From assembly GCF_012027305.1 (NCBI RefSeq), contig NZ_SNUF01000001.1:1054001-1118000 (forward strand): a stretch of 64,000 nt of DNA. Direction: 5' to 3'. Made by a program: the position numbers and the translations under genes. How positions within the stretch are numbered: position 1 is the stretch's first letter; every line of letters starts with the position of its first letter. Origin of the DNA: Thermococcus sp. MAR1. Lineage in GTDB: Archaea; Methanobacteriota_B; Thermococci; Thermococcales; Thermococcaceae. The notes beneath the pieces were generated by a model. The model worked only from the letters and a program-made list of their open reading frames with translations, searched no databases and was not told the origin of the DNA. Shown in pieces: positions 52,239 to 60,277 of this stretch.

Positions 52239-52345
52239 CCAGAACGGTATTAGTCAATCTTCCAGGAGCCGGAACAGAACGGACGGCGGTTTGGATCGTT
52301 CCAGTTCCCGGAAGCTTAATGAAGAACGTCTCCTTGGGCCAGGAG
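52180..52345 (+). ncRNA. Candidate omega RNA (reRNA) at the TnpB right end
   Basis: TnpB guide RNAs cover the end of the gene and the transposon right end. Here the stretch after the stop codon is GC-rich with pairing pieces (TTCCAGGAGCCGGAA, GTTCCAG-TTCCCGGAAGC), and then turns into AT-rich flank near 52345. The guide would be copied from the flank just beyond the element end. Boundaries are inferred, not seen. Confidence 0.5.
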
Positions 52346-52742
52346 ACCCGAAATTTGTGCGGAAATTTGATCACAAAATACTCTTATGGACCAGCATGAA
52401 ATATTGACGCTGATGCTTCGATGTTATTTAAGGTGTTATGCAGTATCTCAACGAAACTCCAAACTTACGGACGAATTTCGGGACGAATTTCGGGATCGGT
52501 ACCGACTTTTGTGACATTATCCTCCGAAAACTTTCACCTGCTGGAAATCGAATTGAATCAAATGCTTTCAGGAAGTGGAAATAAGCTAAGCCTTCACGGG
52601 TGATTTTAACGGAGAAAAGTTTCCATTGTCCGAAAGCTAATGGTCACGTGATATAACCCCAAGTGGCTTTTGTCCCATCAGCATGCGGGGAGTAGCAACA
52701 TTTATTAAGGAAGAATGCATACTATGTTAAGCAGTATTTACA
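52346..52742. other. Non-coding stretch between the IS element and the cas operon
   Basis: No gene was recognised. It contains a perfect 12-bp tandem duplication GGACGAATTTCG at 52469-52492 and a TATA-like ACATTTATTAAGG at about 52696-52708, which probably drives cas6. Confidence 0.55.
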
Positions 52743-52754
52743 ATGGTGCCCATT

Positions 52755-53465
52755 ATGAGGCTAAAACTGTCGTTCGAGGTTAACGAAGGTACGTTTGAGA
52801 GGCCCAACAAGCACTCGGTGCAGGGCTTCATATACAACATGCTGAAAGGTACTGAATACGGTGCCAAACACGACCAGCCACGCTTCAAGTTCTTCACGTT
52901 CTCCGACTTCTTCAGGGAAAACAGCCACTGGACGTTTTTTATAGCCTCCCCCGATCCGGGGTTCATAAAGACGCTGTATTCAGGGATCAGGGGCAGGGAG
53001 ACGGTTTACATCGGCAGGCACGAGCTCCGTGTGGCCGAGTTGAAAAAGTTCAAGCTTCCGCTCAGAAGGGCCTTCCAGACCGGTTCCCCCGTGGTTCTCT
53101 ACAAAAACGCCGAGTCCAACGAGTACTTTAAACTGCATCAGCACCGCGACCTGAGGTTCTTCCTCCAGAGGCTTAAAGAGAACGCCGAGAGGAAGTACGA
53201 GGCCTTCTACGGCGAACCCTTTGAGCTCGATGGACCAATTTTCGACAGGCTGATACCGAAGCTCAGGAGCAACGGCAAGCTCGACGTTTACGTCAAGGTC
53301 GTCAAGAACGGGGTTCCTTTCCCTGTAATCGGCTCCAACTGGGAGCTCCTTGAGAGGGAGCACATAGCACCGCACGAGAGGCGTTTCTACCGCTTCATAA
53401 TGGACGCTGGTCTGGGTGAAAAGAACAGCCTTGGCTTTGGGTTTATCAACCCGCTCAGGAGGTGA
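52755..53465 (+). CDS. cas6: CRISPR repeat endoribonuclease Cas6
   Basis: Cuts the pre-crRNA within the repeats. The 236-residue protein starts with the first ferredoxin strand (MRLKLSFEVNEGTFERPNKHSVQGFIYNML) and ends with the glycine-rich loop GLGEKNSLGFGFINPL typical of Cas6. His in the HSVQGFIY helix is a catalytic candidate. Cleavage eight bases before the repeat end would leave GUGGAAAG as 5' tag. ATG 52755 (behind GGTG) is preferred over ATG 52743, because it fits the family N-terminus. It is the first gene of the effector operon. Confidence 0.9.
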   Translation: MRLKLSFEVNEGTFERPNKHSVQGFIYNMLKGTEYGAKHDQPRFKFFTFSDFFRENSHWTFFIASPDPGFIKTLYSGIRGRETVYIGRHELRVAELKKFKLPLRRAFQTGSPVVLYKNAESNEYFKLHQHRDLRFFLQRLKENAERKYEAFYGEPFELDGPIFDRLIPKLRSNGKLDVYVKVVKNGVPFPVIGSNWELLEREHIAPHERRFYRFIMDAGLGEKNSLGFGFINPLRR

Positions 53466-53469
53466 TTCC

Positions 53470-53610
53470 TTGGATCTGTCTCAACTCGTCGCCCTCGGGG
53501 GTTTAATCCACGACATTGGAAAGCCGGTCCAGGTTGATGGAGCCCTAGTGGATTATCGAGAAGATAACGGCAAGGAGCCTGGGTGGTTGAGGTGCTCGAC
53601 GCGTACCTGA
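53470..53610 (+). pseudogene. cas8: 5' fragment of the large-subunit gene cas8, with an HD-like motif, out of frame with the rest
   Basis: TTG 53470, behind AGGAGGTGATT, opens a 46-codon frame LDLSQLVALGGLIHDIGKPV...REDNGKEPGWLRCSTRT that ends at TGA 53608. The main part begins in another frame at 53568. One extra G in the GGG run at 53581-53583 would join them as ...GKEPGVVEVLDAYLRNGELF. So the large subunit probably begins here and is split by one base. The sequence LGGLIHDIGKP resembles the HD nuclease motif of Cas10 and Cas3''. Confidence 0.65.
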
Positions 53611-54947
53611 GAAACGGCGAACTGTTCCTGGAAGAGACCGGAATTGACAGGATAACCGAGGAAACCATAACGGAAAACTACCTCCTGCCCCTCCGGGAAA
53701 TGGTCGCGAACCTCGTTCCAGTCGGGTCGGAGAGCGACGCCATAGCCGTCCTCCGCGCCTTCGGGTTCAGCCTCCCAAAGAGCGACAGCAAGGTGAAAAT
53801 CCTTGAGAGCCTAACCGGAACCAAGGCGTCCAAGGGGACCTGCTCCATCTGCGGGGAAGAGACCAGGGTCGTCAGGAACAAATCCTACATCTTTCCCTTC
53901 GAGCGAAAGATTGACTCGGTTGTGAACGACAACAACCGGCTCCACTTCTGCGTGGAGCACGCCTTCAAGCTCTACTCGGCAATGGCCAATCTGTACACAG
54001 TGCCGATACGAAGGCTCTCCAATGGGGAAGTGCTCACCCTGAGGTTCTTCTTTGACTCAACCCACGACAACCTCGCTGACATGAACACCCTCTTCAGACA
54101 CGGGTTCTGGAGCGAGAGGATTGAGGTGGAGCGGGAGGAGAACAAAAGGGTCAGGTACTCCCTCCGCGTCAGGCTTGAGATGAGCAAGTACCACCCGAGC
54201 GAGGCGTTCTTCGCGATCATCCACAGCTTCGTGAAGTACCTGAAGAACGCTGACCTTCTGGCCGATGCTGAGAACCTTTCGGAAAGTGTTGACGTTCATC
54301 TCATATACGGGGCAGGACAGTTCTACGACCACCGCCTGATCCAAGGTTCAACGTTCGAGAGGCTCCTGCGCTTCATAGACAAACTCCAGAACACCGGAAA
54401 GGAGATGAACTGGGGGCAGAGACACCTATCAAGCGCAGACTCGGCGGTGATAACGTTCTACGAGTCACTCGAAATTCCAAGGGGAAAGAAGGACAGGTCA
54501 AAGAACTTCCTGGAGAGGGAGCGGTTCTTTGGAAAACTGCTGTCCGGCAGTTTCGATTTCGTGCTCCTCAACGGCATCTTTATGGAGCGGCTCAAGCACA
54601 AACTGCCGCTTCCGCCCTATTACTACACCTGGGCACGTTCCTACCTTGAGATTTTTGGGGGTGATAAATTGGATCTGAAGGCCTTTGAAAGGATAAACGG
54701 CCTTGGCTACTCCCTGGGGAGGGCCATGAAGGGAACCAACCTTGAGCGGTACCAGTGGGAGCTATTCCGCGCAAGGGGCTTTGAGGAGTTCCTGAACAAG
54801 CTGGTCGAGCTTCAGGCAAAGCTTGAGCTGAGCCTCGATCTGAGGCCGGTTTACGAGAACGAAAGGGCGTGGAAGGTCGTGAAGGCCGTTCTCCTGAACG
54901 GCATGCTGAACGCTCTCCACGGAAAAGAGAAGGAGGTATCGGAATGA
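53583..54947 (+). CDS. cas8: CRISPR large subunit Cas8 (Cst1-like), main part
   Basis: The 454-residue main part of the Cascade large subunit. A zinc-binding region CSICGEETRVVRNKSYIFPF...LHFCVEHAFKLYSAMANLY (CxxC...CxxH) is typical for Cas8a/b proteins. The rest is helical, with no GGDD motif, so it is not Cas10. The current start (GTG 53583) cuts off the N-terminal piece encoded in another frame from 53470. It overlaps cas7 by four bases. Subtype assignment as Cst/Tneap-like is based on the neighbouring Cas7 and Cas5 types and is not certain. Confidence 0.72.
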   Translation: MVEVLDAYLRNGELFLEETGIDRITEETITENYLLPLREMVANLVPVGSESDAIAVLRAFGFSLPKSDSKVKILESLTGTKASKGTCSICGEETRVVRNKSYIFPFERKIDSVVNDNNRLHFCVEHAFKLYSAMANLYTVPIRRLSNGEVLTLRFFFDSTHDNLADMNTLFRHGFWSERIEVEREENKRVRYSLRVRLEMSKYHPSEAFFAIIHSFVKYLKNADLLADAENLSESVDVHLIYGAGQFYDHRLIQGSTFERLLRFIDKLQNTGKEMNWGQRHLSSADSAVITFYESLEIPRGKKDRSKNFLERERFFGKLLSGSFDFVLLNGIFMERLKHKLPLPPYYYTWARSYLEIFGGDKLDLKAFERINGLGYSLGRAMKGTNLERYQWELFRARGFEEFLNKLVELQAKLELSLDLRPVYENERAWKVVKAVLLNGMLNALHGKEKEVSE

Positions 54948-55930
54948 AGGCCATAGAAGTCGTTACCCTCACCAAGGTTGAGGGTGCAAACCTGAACTCG
55001 AACGGAACTGAAGGAGTTATAGCCGTCCTCAAAAAGGTACGCGACCCTGTTGATGGGAGGGAATACGTTCGTGTCTCCGGCCAGAGCGTCAAGTACCATC
55101 TGAGGCAGCTCCTGAAGGAACTCGGCTGGGAGCTCAGCCCGGTCGTTCCTAAGCCCGGGGAGAAGAGCAAGGAGGTCATAGTGTCGGCCGGCGAGCCACA
55201 CAAATACATAGACGATGACCTCTTCGGCTACATGCTGGCGGGCAAAACAGTCGGGGGTGTCAAAGACCCCAAAAGAACCGCAGTTGTGAGAACCAACGGC
55301 ATGATATCCCTTTTCCCCTACATGGAGGACAGGGACTTTGGAGTTCGCTATGACCCGAGCGGGGACAACCACAACATCTACGAGACGGAGATAACGACAA
55401 ACGTCATGCGCGGCAACTTCTTCATCGAGCTGGACAGGCTGGGTGCCTTCAAGGAGGGCCTCGAGGTCCCCAAGCTTGAAGGCCTTGAGGTCGTAAAGGA
55501 AAAAGATGCTACGGGAAGGGAAGTTACATTCTACGTCCTGCCAAAGGAGGAGCGCGAGAAGAGGCTGAGGGCAATCCTTGAGGCCATAATGAACTACCAC
55601 GGCGGTGCAAAGCTCAGCAACTTCTTCACCAAGACCTACCCAGAGGTCATGGTCGTGGCTCTGCTGAAGAGGAAGGTTCCCGTTATAGGGGACGCCCTCG
55701 CAGTGAAGCCCGGCTACGTTGACGGAAAACTCGTCCTCGACGTTGATAGGCTGAAAGAGACCGTCGAGACCTTTGAGGACAACATCGGGAGACTCTACAT
55801 CGGCATCTTCGAGAGTCGCTTTGCCAACGTTGATGAGCTGAAGAAGGCCTTTGAAGGAAAGGATAACGTCGAAATCATGAGTATGAGGGAGCTGAGGAAG
55901 AGGATAGACAAACTTGAACTCGGTGAGTGA
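54944..55930 (+). CDS. cas7: Cascade backbone protein Cas7 (DevR/Cst2 type)
   Basis: The repeated backbone subunit of the type I effector, binding the crRNA spacer. Its start EVVTLTKVEGANLNSNGTEG and YVRVSGQSVKYHLRQLL, followed by an inserted domain with TAVVRTNGMISLFPYM, IYETEITTNVMRGNFFIELDRLG and the ending NIGRLYIGIFESRF, are features of the DevR/Cst2 family with an RRM-like fold. 328 residues. The ATG overlaps the cas8 stop; the longer in-frame extension is rejected. Confidence 0.9.
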   Translation: MKAIEVVTLTKVEGANLNSNGTEGVIAVLKKVRDPVDGREYVRVSGQSVKYHLRQLLKELGWELSPVVPKPGEKSKEVIVSAGEPHKYIDDDLFGYMLAGKTVGGVKDPKRTAVVRTNGMISLFPYMEDRDFGVRYDPSGDNHNIYETEITTNVMRGNFFIELDRLGAFKEGLEVPKLEGLEVVKEKDATGREVTFYVLPKEEREKRLRAILEAIMNYHGGAKLSNFFTKTYPEVMVVALLKRKVPVIGDALAVKPGYVDGKLVLDVDRLKETVETFEDNIGRLYIGIFESRFANVDELKKAFEGKDNVEIMSMRELRKRIDKLELGE

Positions 55931-56651
55931 GTTGCTGGGCCTCGTCCTTGAGGTTAAGCCCCTGCAGGCCCATTTCAGGATACCATACAACTCCCTCCTC
56001 CTCGACAGCTACCCCTTTCCGCCGAGGACGACCGCGATAGGGCTAATCGCCGGAGCTATGGGCCTGCCGGAGAGCGGTTACAGGGAACTCCTGGGGAAGC
56101 TGAGGTACGGGGTGATAATAGAGGACCCCGGAGCAAGGGTTGAGGAGACTGCGGCGATCAGAAAGCTCACACATATCCAGAGGAAGGACTACGATAAAAA
56201 CAGAGGAGAGTGGCCAATATACCCAATAAAAAAGATTCTGTTCCACGGGCCGCACTACAGGCTCTTCTTCGCCGGGGACGAAAGGACAATAGAACGGGCA
56301 TACGAGGCACTCCTTGATCCGGTCTTTACACCATACCTTGGGGACAGTGAAAGTTTGATGTACCCTGCAAAGAGAGAATACGCCAGGATCGTTAGTGTCG
56401 AGGCTGGGAAAGAGACAACGCTGAGGAGCCTGATCCCTGCAAAGGAATGGGGCAGGGGTGGGAGGTTCCTCGTGATGAGGCGAAACAACCTGACGCCGAG
56501 GGAGTACAGGATGCCGGTCGGGTTCACCTACCAGAGAACGAGCAGAAGGGCGGTTTACAAGAGGATCATAGCATTCGCCGGTGGCTTCGTGGAGATGGCA
56601 AATGAGATAGACGTGCTACTCTTCGATGGGGAACCGGTTTTTGTGTTTTGA
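55923..56651 (+). CDS. cas5: Cascade subunit Cas5 (Cas5t type)
   Basis: Binds the crRNA 5' handle. The N-terminus LGLVLEVKPLQAHFRIPYNSLLLDSYPFPPRTTAIGLIAGAMG is the Cas5 RAMP signature (first strand, then PxRTxxxGLIAxxxG). The protein lacks Cas6-like catalytic histidines. It ends with VLLFDGEPVFVF. About 242 residues. Likely start GTG 55923, overlapping the cas7 stop; TTG 55914 is possible. It is the last gene of the effector operon; a T-rich stretch follows. Confidence 0.88.
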   Translation: MSELLGLVLEVKPLQAHFRIPYNSLLLDSYPFPPRTTAIGLIAGAMGLPESGYRELLGKLRYGVIIEDPGARVEETAAIRKLTHIQRKDYDKNRGEWPIYPIKKILFHGPHYRLFFAGDERTIERAYEALLDPVFTPYLGDSESLMYPAKREYARIVSVEAGKETTLRSLIPAKEWGRGGRFLVMRRNNLTPREYRMPVGFTYQRTSRRAVYKRIIAFAGGFVEMANEIDVLLFDGEPVFVF

Positions 56652-56669
56652 TTTTTTCTTTCTCGTTTC
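56652..56669 (+). terminator. T-rich terminator after the cas6-8-7-5 operon
   Basis: TTTTTTCTTTCTCGTTTC directly after the cas5 stop codon. Confidence 0.5.
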
Positions 56670-56775
56670 TGTCTCTCCACTTTTAGGAATTCGAGCAGGT
56701 ATAACTTTTCTTTTCCCCGAGTTTCTATTCTGCGGCGCATTCTCTCCCGGTTTACCTATTCAATGGTAATTTTCC

Positions 56776-56795
56776 GTCAAATGTGTTCATTTGAC
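56776..56795. promoter_or_regulatory. Perfect 8-bp inverted repeat between cas5 and the CRISPR leader
   Basis: GTCAAATG-TGTT-CATTTGAC. It lies 15 bases before a strong ribosome site (GGAGGTG) and 27 before the small ORF at 56823, so it could be an operator or an RNA hairpin that controls this ORF. Confidence 0.55.
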
Positions 56796-56822
56796 AAATA
56801 AGGGCTGTGAGGAGGTGCCGAG

Positions 56823-56939
56823 GTGGAAAACGAAATAAGGGACATGATAGAATGGTCGAGGGACATTCACAGTAGTTCGCCATTGATTTTAGGTTATTTT
56901 ATCGAGCCGCTGGTAAAAAGCCAGGTTTCGAACCCCTAG
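56823..56939 (+). CDS. Small ORF (38 codons) with strong ribosome site, unknown
   Basis: GTG 56823 is six bases after GGAGGTG. The peptide is MENEIRDMIEWSRDIHSSSP followed by LILGYFIEPLVKSQVSNP. No family was recognised. It could be a real small protein of the CRISPR locus or the beginning of a truncated gene; the sequence after its stop is AT-rich leader. The rest of the gap 56670-56822 holds only the inverted repeat. Confidence 0.4.
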   Translation: MENEIRDMIEWSRDIHSSSPLILGYFIEPLVKSQVSNP

Positions 56940-57112
56940 ATTTTTCCGGGAAGTGAAACCCTGTAATTTTGAAGCAATTGAGGTCTAACAGATTCTTTTT
57001 AGAGAATGGGTTGGTGTTTTAACAGGACTGCATTGATACAGATTCCCTGGAAAAGACTTAAATACCAGTTTTGACAGTACAGTAATTGCAAAAAGAAGGA
57101 AAAATTAGCAGG
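56940..57112 (+). promoter_or_regulatory. CRISPR leader
   Basis: AT-rich sequence directly before the first perfect repeat. AAAAGACTTAAATACC (about 57051-57066) is a good BRE/TATA whose start point would be close to 57090, just before the array. The degenerate repeat is at the other end of the array, which confirms that this side is the leader and that the array is read rightwards. Confidence 0.8.
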
Positions 57113-58544
57113 GTTTCCGTAGAACGGTATCGTGTGGAAAGACACGGTATGCGTCGTATCGTCAGGCAGGTTGAGCACGTTGTTTCCGTAGAACGGTATC
57201 GTGTGGAAAGGTAAAAAGCATAGAAAACACAGGGTATGAAACATTGGTTTCCGTAGAACGGTATCGTGTGGAAAGTACTTCGCTATCTCCTTGCTAACGT
57301 CCCAGCGAACCTTAGTTTCCGTAGAACGGTATCGTGTGGAAAGAGCACCTCCGCAATCGCCGCCGCGAGCTCCTTCATCGTGTTTCCGTAGAACGGTATC
57401 GTGTGGAAAGAACTTCGCGTCTTCCCCTGTTATCTCCGCTACGTAGGTTTCCGTAGAACGGTATCGTGTGGAAAGAAGTAACCGGAAGTGGTTCAGTTAG
57501 GTCAACGCATTTAGGTTTCCGTAGAACGGTATCGTGTGGAAAGTTTTTTCTAAGCATTCTCACCGTTCCATTCACAAAAGTTTCCGTAGAACGGTATCGT
57601 GTGGAAAGGAAGAAACCGCCGCCGCTATCGGTATCCTTGGTAATGCAGGTTTCCGTAGAACGGTATCGTGTGGAAAGAGGAATTTTTGAAATCAAATGAT
57701 AAGGTGGTATACTATGTTTCCGTAGAACGGTATCGTGTGGAAAGAGAGGGACGGGACGGTTCAGGGGTTCACAGATGATGTGTTTCCGTAGAACGGTATC
57801 GTGTGGAAAGATCAGCTCCTGAGCATTCATCACCTCAAGGTTCTCCGTTTCCGTAGAACGGTATCGTGTGGAAAGCCAAATTCACTATCGATGTCGTCAG
57901 TAGAAATATATCTGTTTCCGTAGAACGGTATCGTGTGGAAAGTGGTGGGGTAGTTTCAAATCAGTAAACCGCTCCGGTTTCCGTAGAACGGTATCGTGTG
58001 GAAAGTCGGTTAGTTCTATGGCCTCCGCATGTTCATAGTCTTGTTTCCGTAGAACGGTATCGTGTGGAAAGTACCGCCGATGACTTGTTAAGCCCGACAG
58101 GAAAGAAGCTGTTTCCGTAGAACGGTATCGTGTGGAAAGGGGGTTGGGTATCGGGAAAGGCCAAGGTATTGACCAAGGGTTTCCGTAGAACGGTATCGTG
58201 TGGAAAGTGGAACGAGGCAAGGTGTGGCGGAGTGCTCGGAGTGCAGTTTCCGTAGAACGGTATCGTGTGGAAAGACAGCAATTGGGCGGACGTAGTAAAT
58301 TCGTCAGAAGATGTTTCCGTAGAACGGTATCGTGTGGAAAGTTGTTATCTCCCGGTCAGGAGACATGTCACCTATTATTGCGTTTCCGTAGAACGGTATC
58401 GTGTGGAAAGAACTTCGACGGCAAAGTTCCGACGGCTCCGCCCAGCTCGTTTCCGTAGAACGGTATCGTGTGGAAAGGGATACTACTGTAAAGCATAAAC
58501 TGGACATTGATATAAGTTTCCGTAGAACGGTATCGTGTCTCAAA
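57113..58544 (+). CRISPR. CRISPR array, 22 repeats and 21 spacers
   Basis: The 29-base repeat runs GTTTCCGTAGAACG-GTATCGTGTGGAAAG. By my count 21 copies are exact, starting at 57113, 57182, 57247, 57315, 57382, 57447 and so on to 58449. The 22nd (58516-58544) loses the last bases (GTGT then CTCAAA), the typical leader-distal end. Spacers are 34 to 40 bases and all differ. The ends TTTCC and GGAAA can pair into a short stem for Cas6. The array lies between the effector genes and cas1. Confidence 0.98.
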
Positions 58545-58578
58545 TAAGTGGTAAAGCAACACTCAGGGAGGTTTTCCC

Positions 58579-59532
58579 TTGAAGAAGCCCTATTACATCA
58601 CCCAGATGGGGATCCTTGAGAGGAGGGGTAACACGCTGTTCTTCGAGAACGAGAACCTGAAGAGGGCCATACCAATCAACTCCACCAGCGAAATCCACTG
58701 CTTCAAGCCGGTGACGCTGACAAGCGGGGCCATAAAAATACTCTCAGAAAAGAACGTCCCGGTTCATTTCTACAACAAGCATAGCTACTACCGCGGCTCC
58801 TATATGCCTGTAGAAGGGCAGGTGAGTGGAACGGTGGTAATAAAGCAGGCCGAGCACTACCTCGACCCGGAGAAGAGGTTATATGTGGCGAAACAGTTCG
58901 TGGAAGGAATAAAGGCCTCGATGGTTGCCCTCCTCAAGGCCCACAAGGCTAACTACAAGGTGATTTCAGAGGTTGAGATTGAAGGCAATAGTCCGGCCGA
59001 GCTGATGGGCCTTGAAAGCCAGCTCTGGAAGGAGTTCTATGGGCTATTTGCTTCCCTGCTCAGGCACTTTGAATTCAATGAGCGGAACAGGAATCCGCCC
59101 CGGGACGAGGTGAACGCGCTCATAAGTCTTGGAAACTCAGTCCTCTACACCGTCGCCCTCTCGGAAATCCGGAAGACCTATCTTCACCCGGCTATAAGCT
59201 TCCTTCACGAGCCACTCGAGAGGCGCTACTCCCTGTCCCTTGACTTGGCCGATATCTTCAAGCCAGTAACCGTCTTCCGCGTAATTCTCCGCCTGGTGAA
59301 CAGGAGGCAAATTAGAGAGGAGCACTTCAGAAAGGAAATTGGAGTGATGCTCAACGATGATGGCCTGAGGCTGTTTCTGTCCGAGCTTAACTCCGAGTTT
59401 TCCCGGAAGGTTCTCCACCCGAGGTTCAGAAGGAACGTCTCAATTCGCTATCTAATCCGGCTGGAGGGCTACTCCCTCGTCAAGCACTTTCTCGGTGACT
59501 TCACTTACAGGTCCCTGCGGGTGTGGTGGTGA
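58579..59532 (+). CDS. cas1: CRISPR integrase Cas1
   Basis: Metal-dependent integrase that inserts new spacers with Cas2. N-terminal beta domain (ITQMGILERRGNTLFFENENL, INSTSEIHCFKPVTLTSGAIKIL). The C-terminal helical domain has the catalytic Glu in AELMGLESQLWKEFYG, His in ISFLHEPLERRYSL and Asp in LDLADIFKP. Length 317. The start is TTG behind GGGAGGTTTT, only 34 bases after the array end. Confidence 0.95.
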   Translation: MKKPYYITQMGILERRGNTLFFENENLKRAIPINSTSEIHCFKPVTLTSGAIKILSEKNVPVHFYNKHSYYRGSYMPVEGQVSGTVVIKQAEHYLDPEKRLYVAKQFVEGIKASMVALLKAHKANYKVISEVEIEGNSPAELMGLESQLWKEFYGLFASLLRHFEFNERNRNPPRDEVNALISLGNSVLYTVALSEIRKTYLHPAISFLHEPLERRYSLSLDLADIFKPVTVFRVILRLVNRRQIREEHFRKEIGVMLNDDGLRLFLSELNSEFSRKVLHPRFRRNVSIRYLIRLEGYSLVKHFLGDFTYRSLRVWW

Positions 59533-59789
59533 TGTACGTGATAGTTGTTTACGATGTGGACGTAAAGCGAGTCACGAAAGTTCACCGCTTCCTCAGGACT
59601 CACCTCCACTGGAGGCAGAACAGCGTTTTTGAGGGAGAAGTTAGCAGGGCCCAGCTCTACGAGATAAAGCGGACGCTGGAGGGACTAATTGACGGCGACG
59701 ATTCGGTCCTGATCTACGAGCTTCCGCGGGGGAACTTCAACCTCCACATCATCGGGACCGACAAGAACCCGGCGGGGGAGATAATTTGA
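59532..59789 (+). CDS. cas2: CRISPR adaptation protein Cas2
   Basis: An 85-residue ferredoxin-like dimer that bridges two Cas1 dimers. MYVIVVYDVDVKRVTKVHRF carries the conserved Asp8, and HLHWRQNSVFEGEVSRAQLYEI and the C-terminal strand LHIIGTDKN complete the fold. The start is ATG 59532 overlapping the cas1 stop by one base (TGATG), with GGTGGT before it. The three residues longer form is rejected. Confidence 0.94.
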   Translation: MYVIVVYDVDVKRVTKVHRFLRTHLHWRQNSVFEGEVSRAQLYEIKRTLEGLIDGDDSVLIYELPRGNFNLHIIGTDKNPAGEII

Positions 59790-60274
59790 GGATAACCGGC
59801 GTAATGGTGCAGTACTACTTTGCCTGCCCGAGGGAACTGTGGTTCTTTTCCAGGGGTCTTCAGTTCGACTTTGAAAACGAAGACATACTAATCGGTCGGC
59901 TCATTCACAGGGAGAGCTTTGAGCGCGGCTGGAAGGAAGTTCTGCTGGAGGGCGCAAAGCTCGACGTTGTTTTCCTCGATGACGGGGTCAGGGTGGTAGA
60001 GATTAAAAAGAGCTCCAAGCTTGAGGAACCGGCGAAATGGCAGCTGAAGTACTATCTCTACCTCCTCCGGAAGGCCGGCGTCGAGGCCGAAGGAATCATC
60101 TCCTATCCAAGGGAAGGGACGCGGGAGGAGGTCAAACTTACGGAGGAGGACATGGAAACACTTGAGAACGTCCTGAAGGAGATAGAAAGGGTTATATCCC
60201 TTGAAAACCCACCTCCAGCTGAGAAAAAGCCCTACTGCCGGCGCTGTGCCTACAGGGACTTTTGCTGGGTGTGA
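59786..60274 (+). CDS. cas4: Cas4 exonuclease (Fe-S, DUF83)
   Basis: Trims pre-spacer ends and checks the PAM. Cys14 (YYFACPRELW) and the C-terminal Cys151/Cys154/Cys160 (YCRRCAYRDFC) bind a [4Fe-4S] cluster. The RecB-like nuclease residues are in GRLIHRESF, LDVVFLDDGVRVVEIKKSSK (D...ExK) and QLKYYLYLL. Length 162, the short form. Start TTG 59786 overlaps the cas2 stop codon; ATG 59804 is an alternative, but would bring the start close to Cys14. Confidence 0.93.
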   Translation: MRITGVMVQYYFACPRELWFFSRGLQFDFENEDILIGRLIHRESFERGWKEVLLEGAKLDVVFLDDGVRVVEIKKSSKLEEPAKWQLKYYLYLLRKAGVEAEGIISYPREGTREEVKLTEEDMETLENVLKEIERVISLENPPPAEKKPYCRRCAYRDFCWV

Positions 60275-60277
60275 GGT

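Larger units (their letters stand above)
50751..52345 (+). mobile_element. TnpB-only IS200/IS605-type element
   Basis: An element with no TnpA transposase, carrying an RHH ORF and an intact TnpB. The left side has a perfect hairpin of eight base pairs and a five-base loop at 50751-50771 (CCAGCGGC-AGTTA-GCCGCTGG), as expected at the subterminal end of this family. The right side (about 52240-52340) is rich in short inverted pieces (CCGGAAC, GTTCC, CCCGGAAGC). Exact ends are uncertain because such elements make no target duplication. Without TnpA it can move only with help from another element. Confidence 0.7.

Noticed and set aside
52469-52492. Perfect 12-bp tandem duplication GGACGAATTTCG.
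   Set aside because: Only two copies with a partial third; too short to call a repeat array or operator without further evidence.
54851-55990. Minus-strand frame of 379 codons across cas7.
   Set aside because: Shadow of cas7, which has clear family signatures and coupling to cas8 and cas5.
57113-58544. Several short ORFs in both strands across the CRISPR array.
   Set aside because: They arise from the repeated sequence (translated repeats such as FHTIPFYGN) and are not genes.
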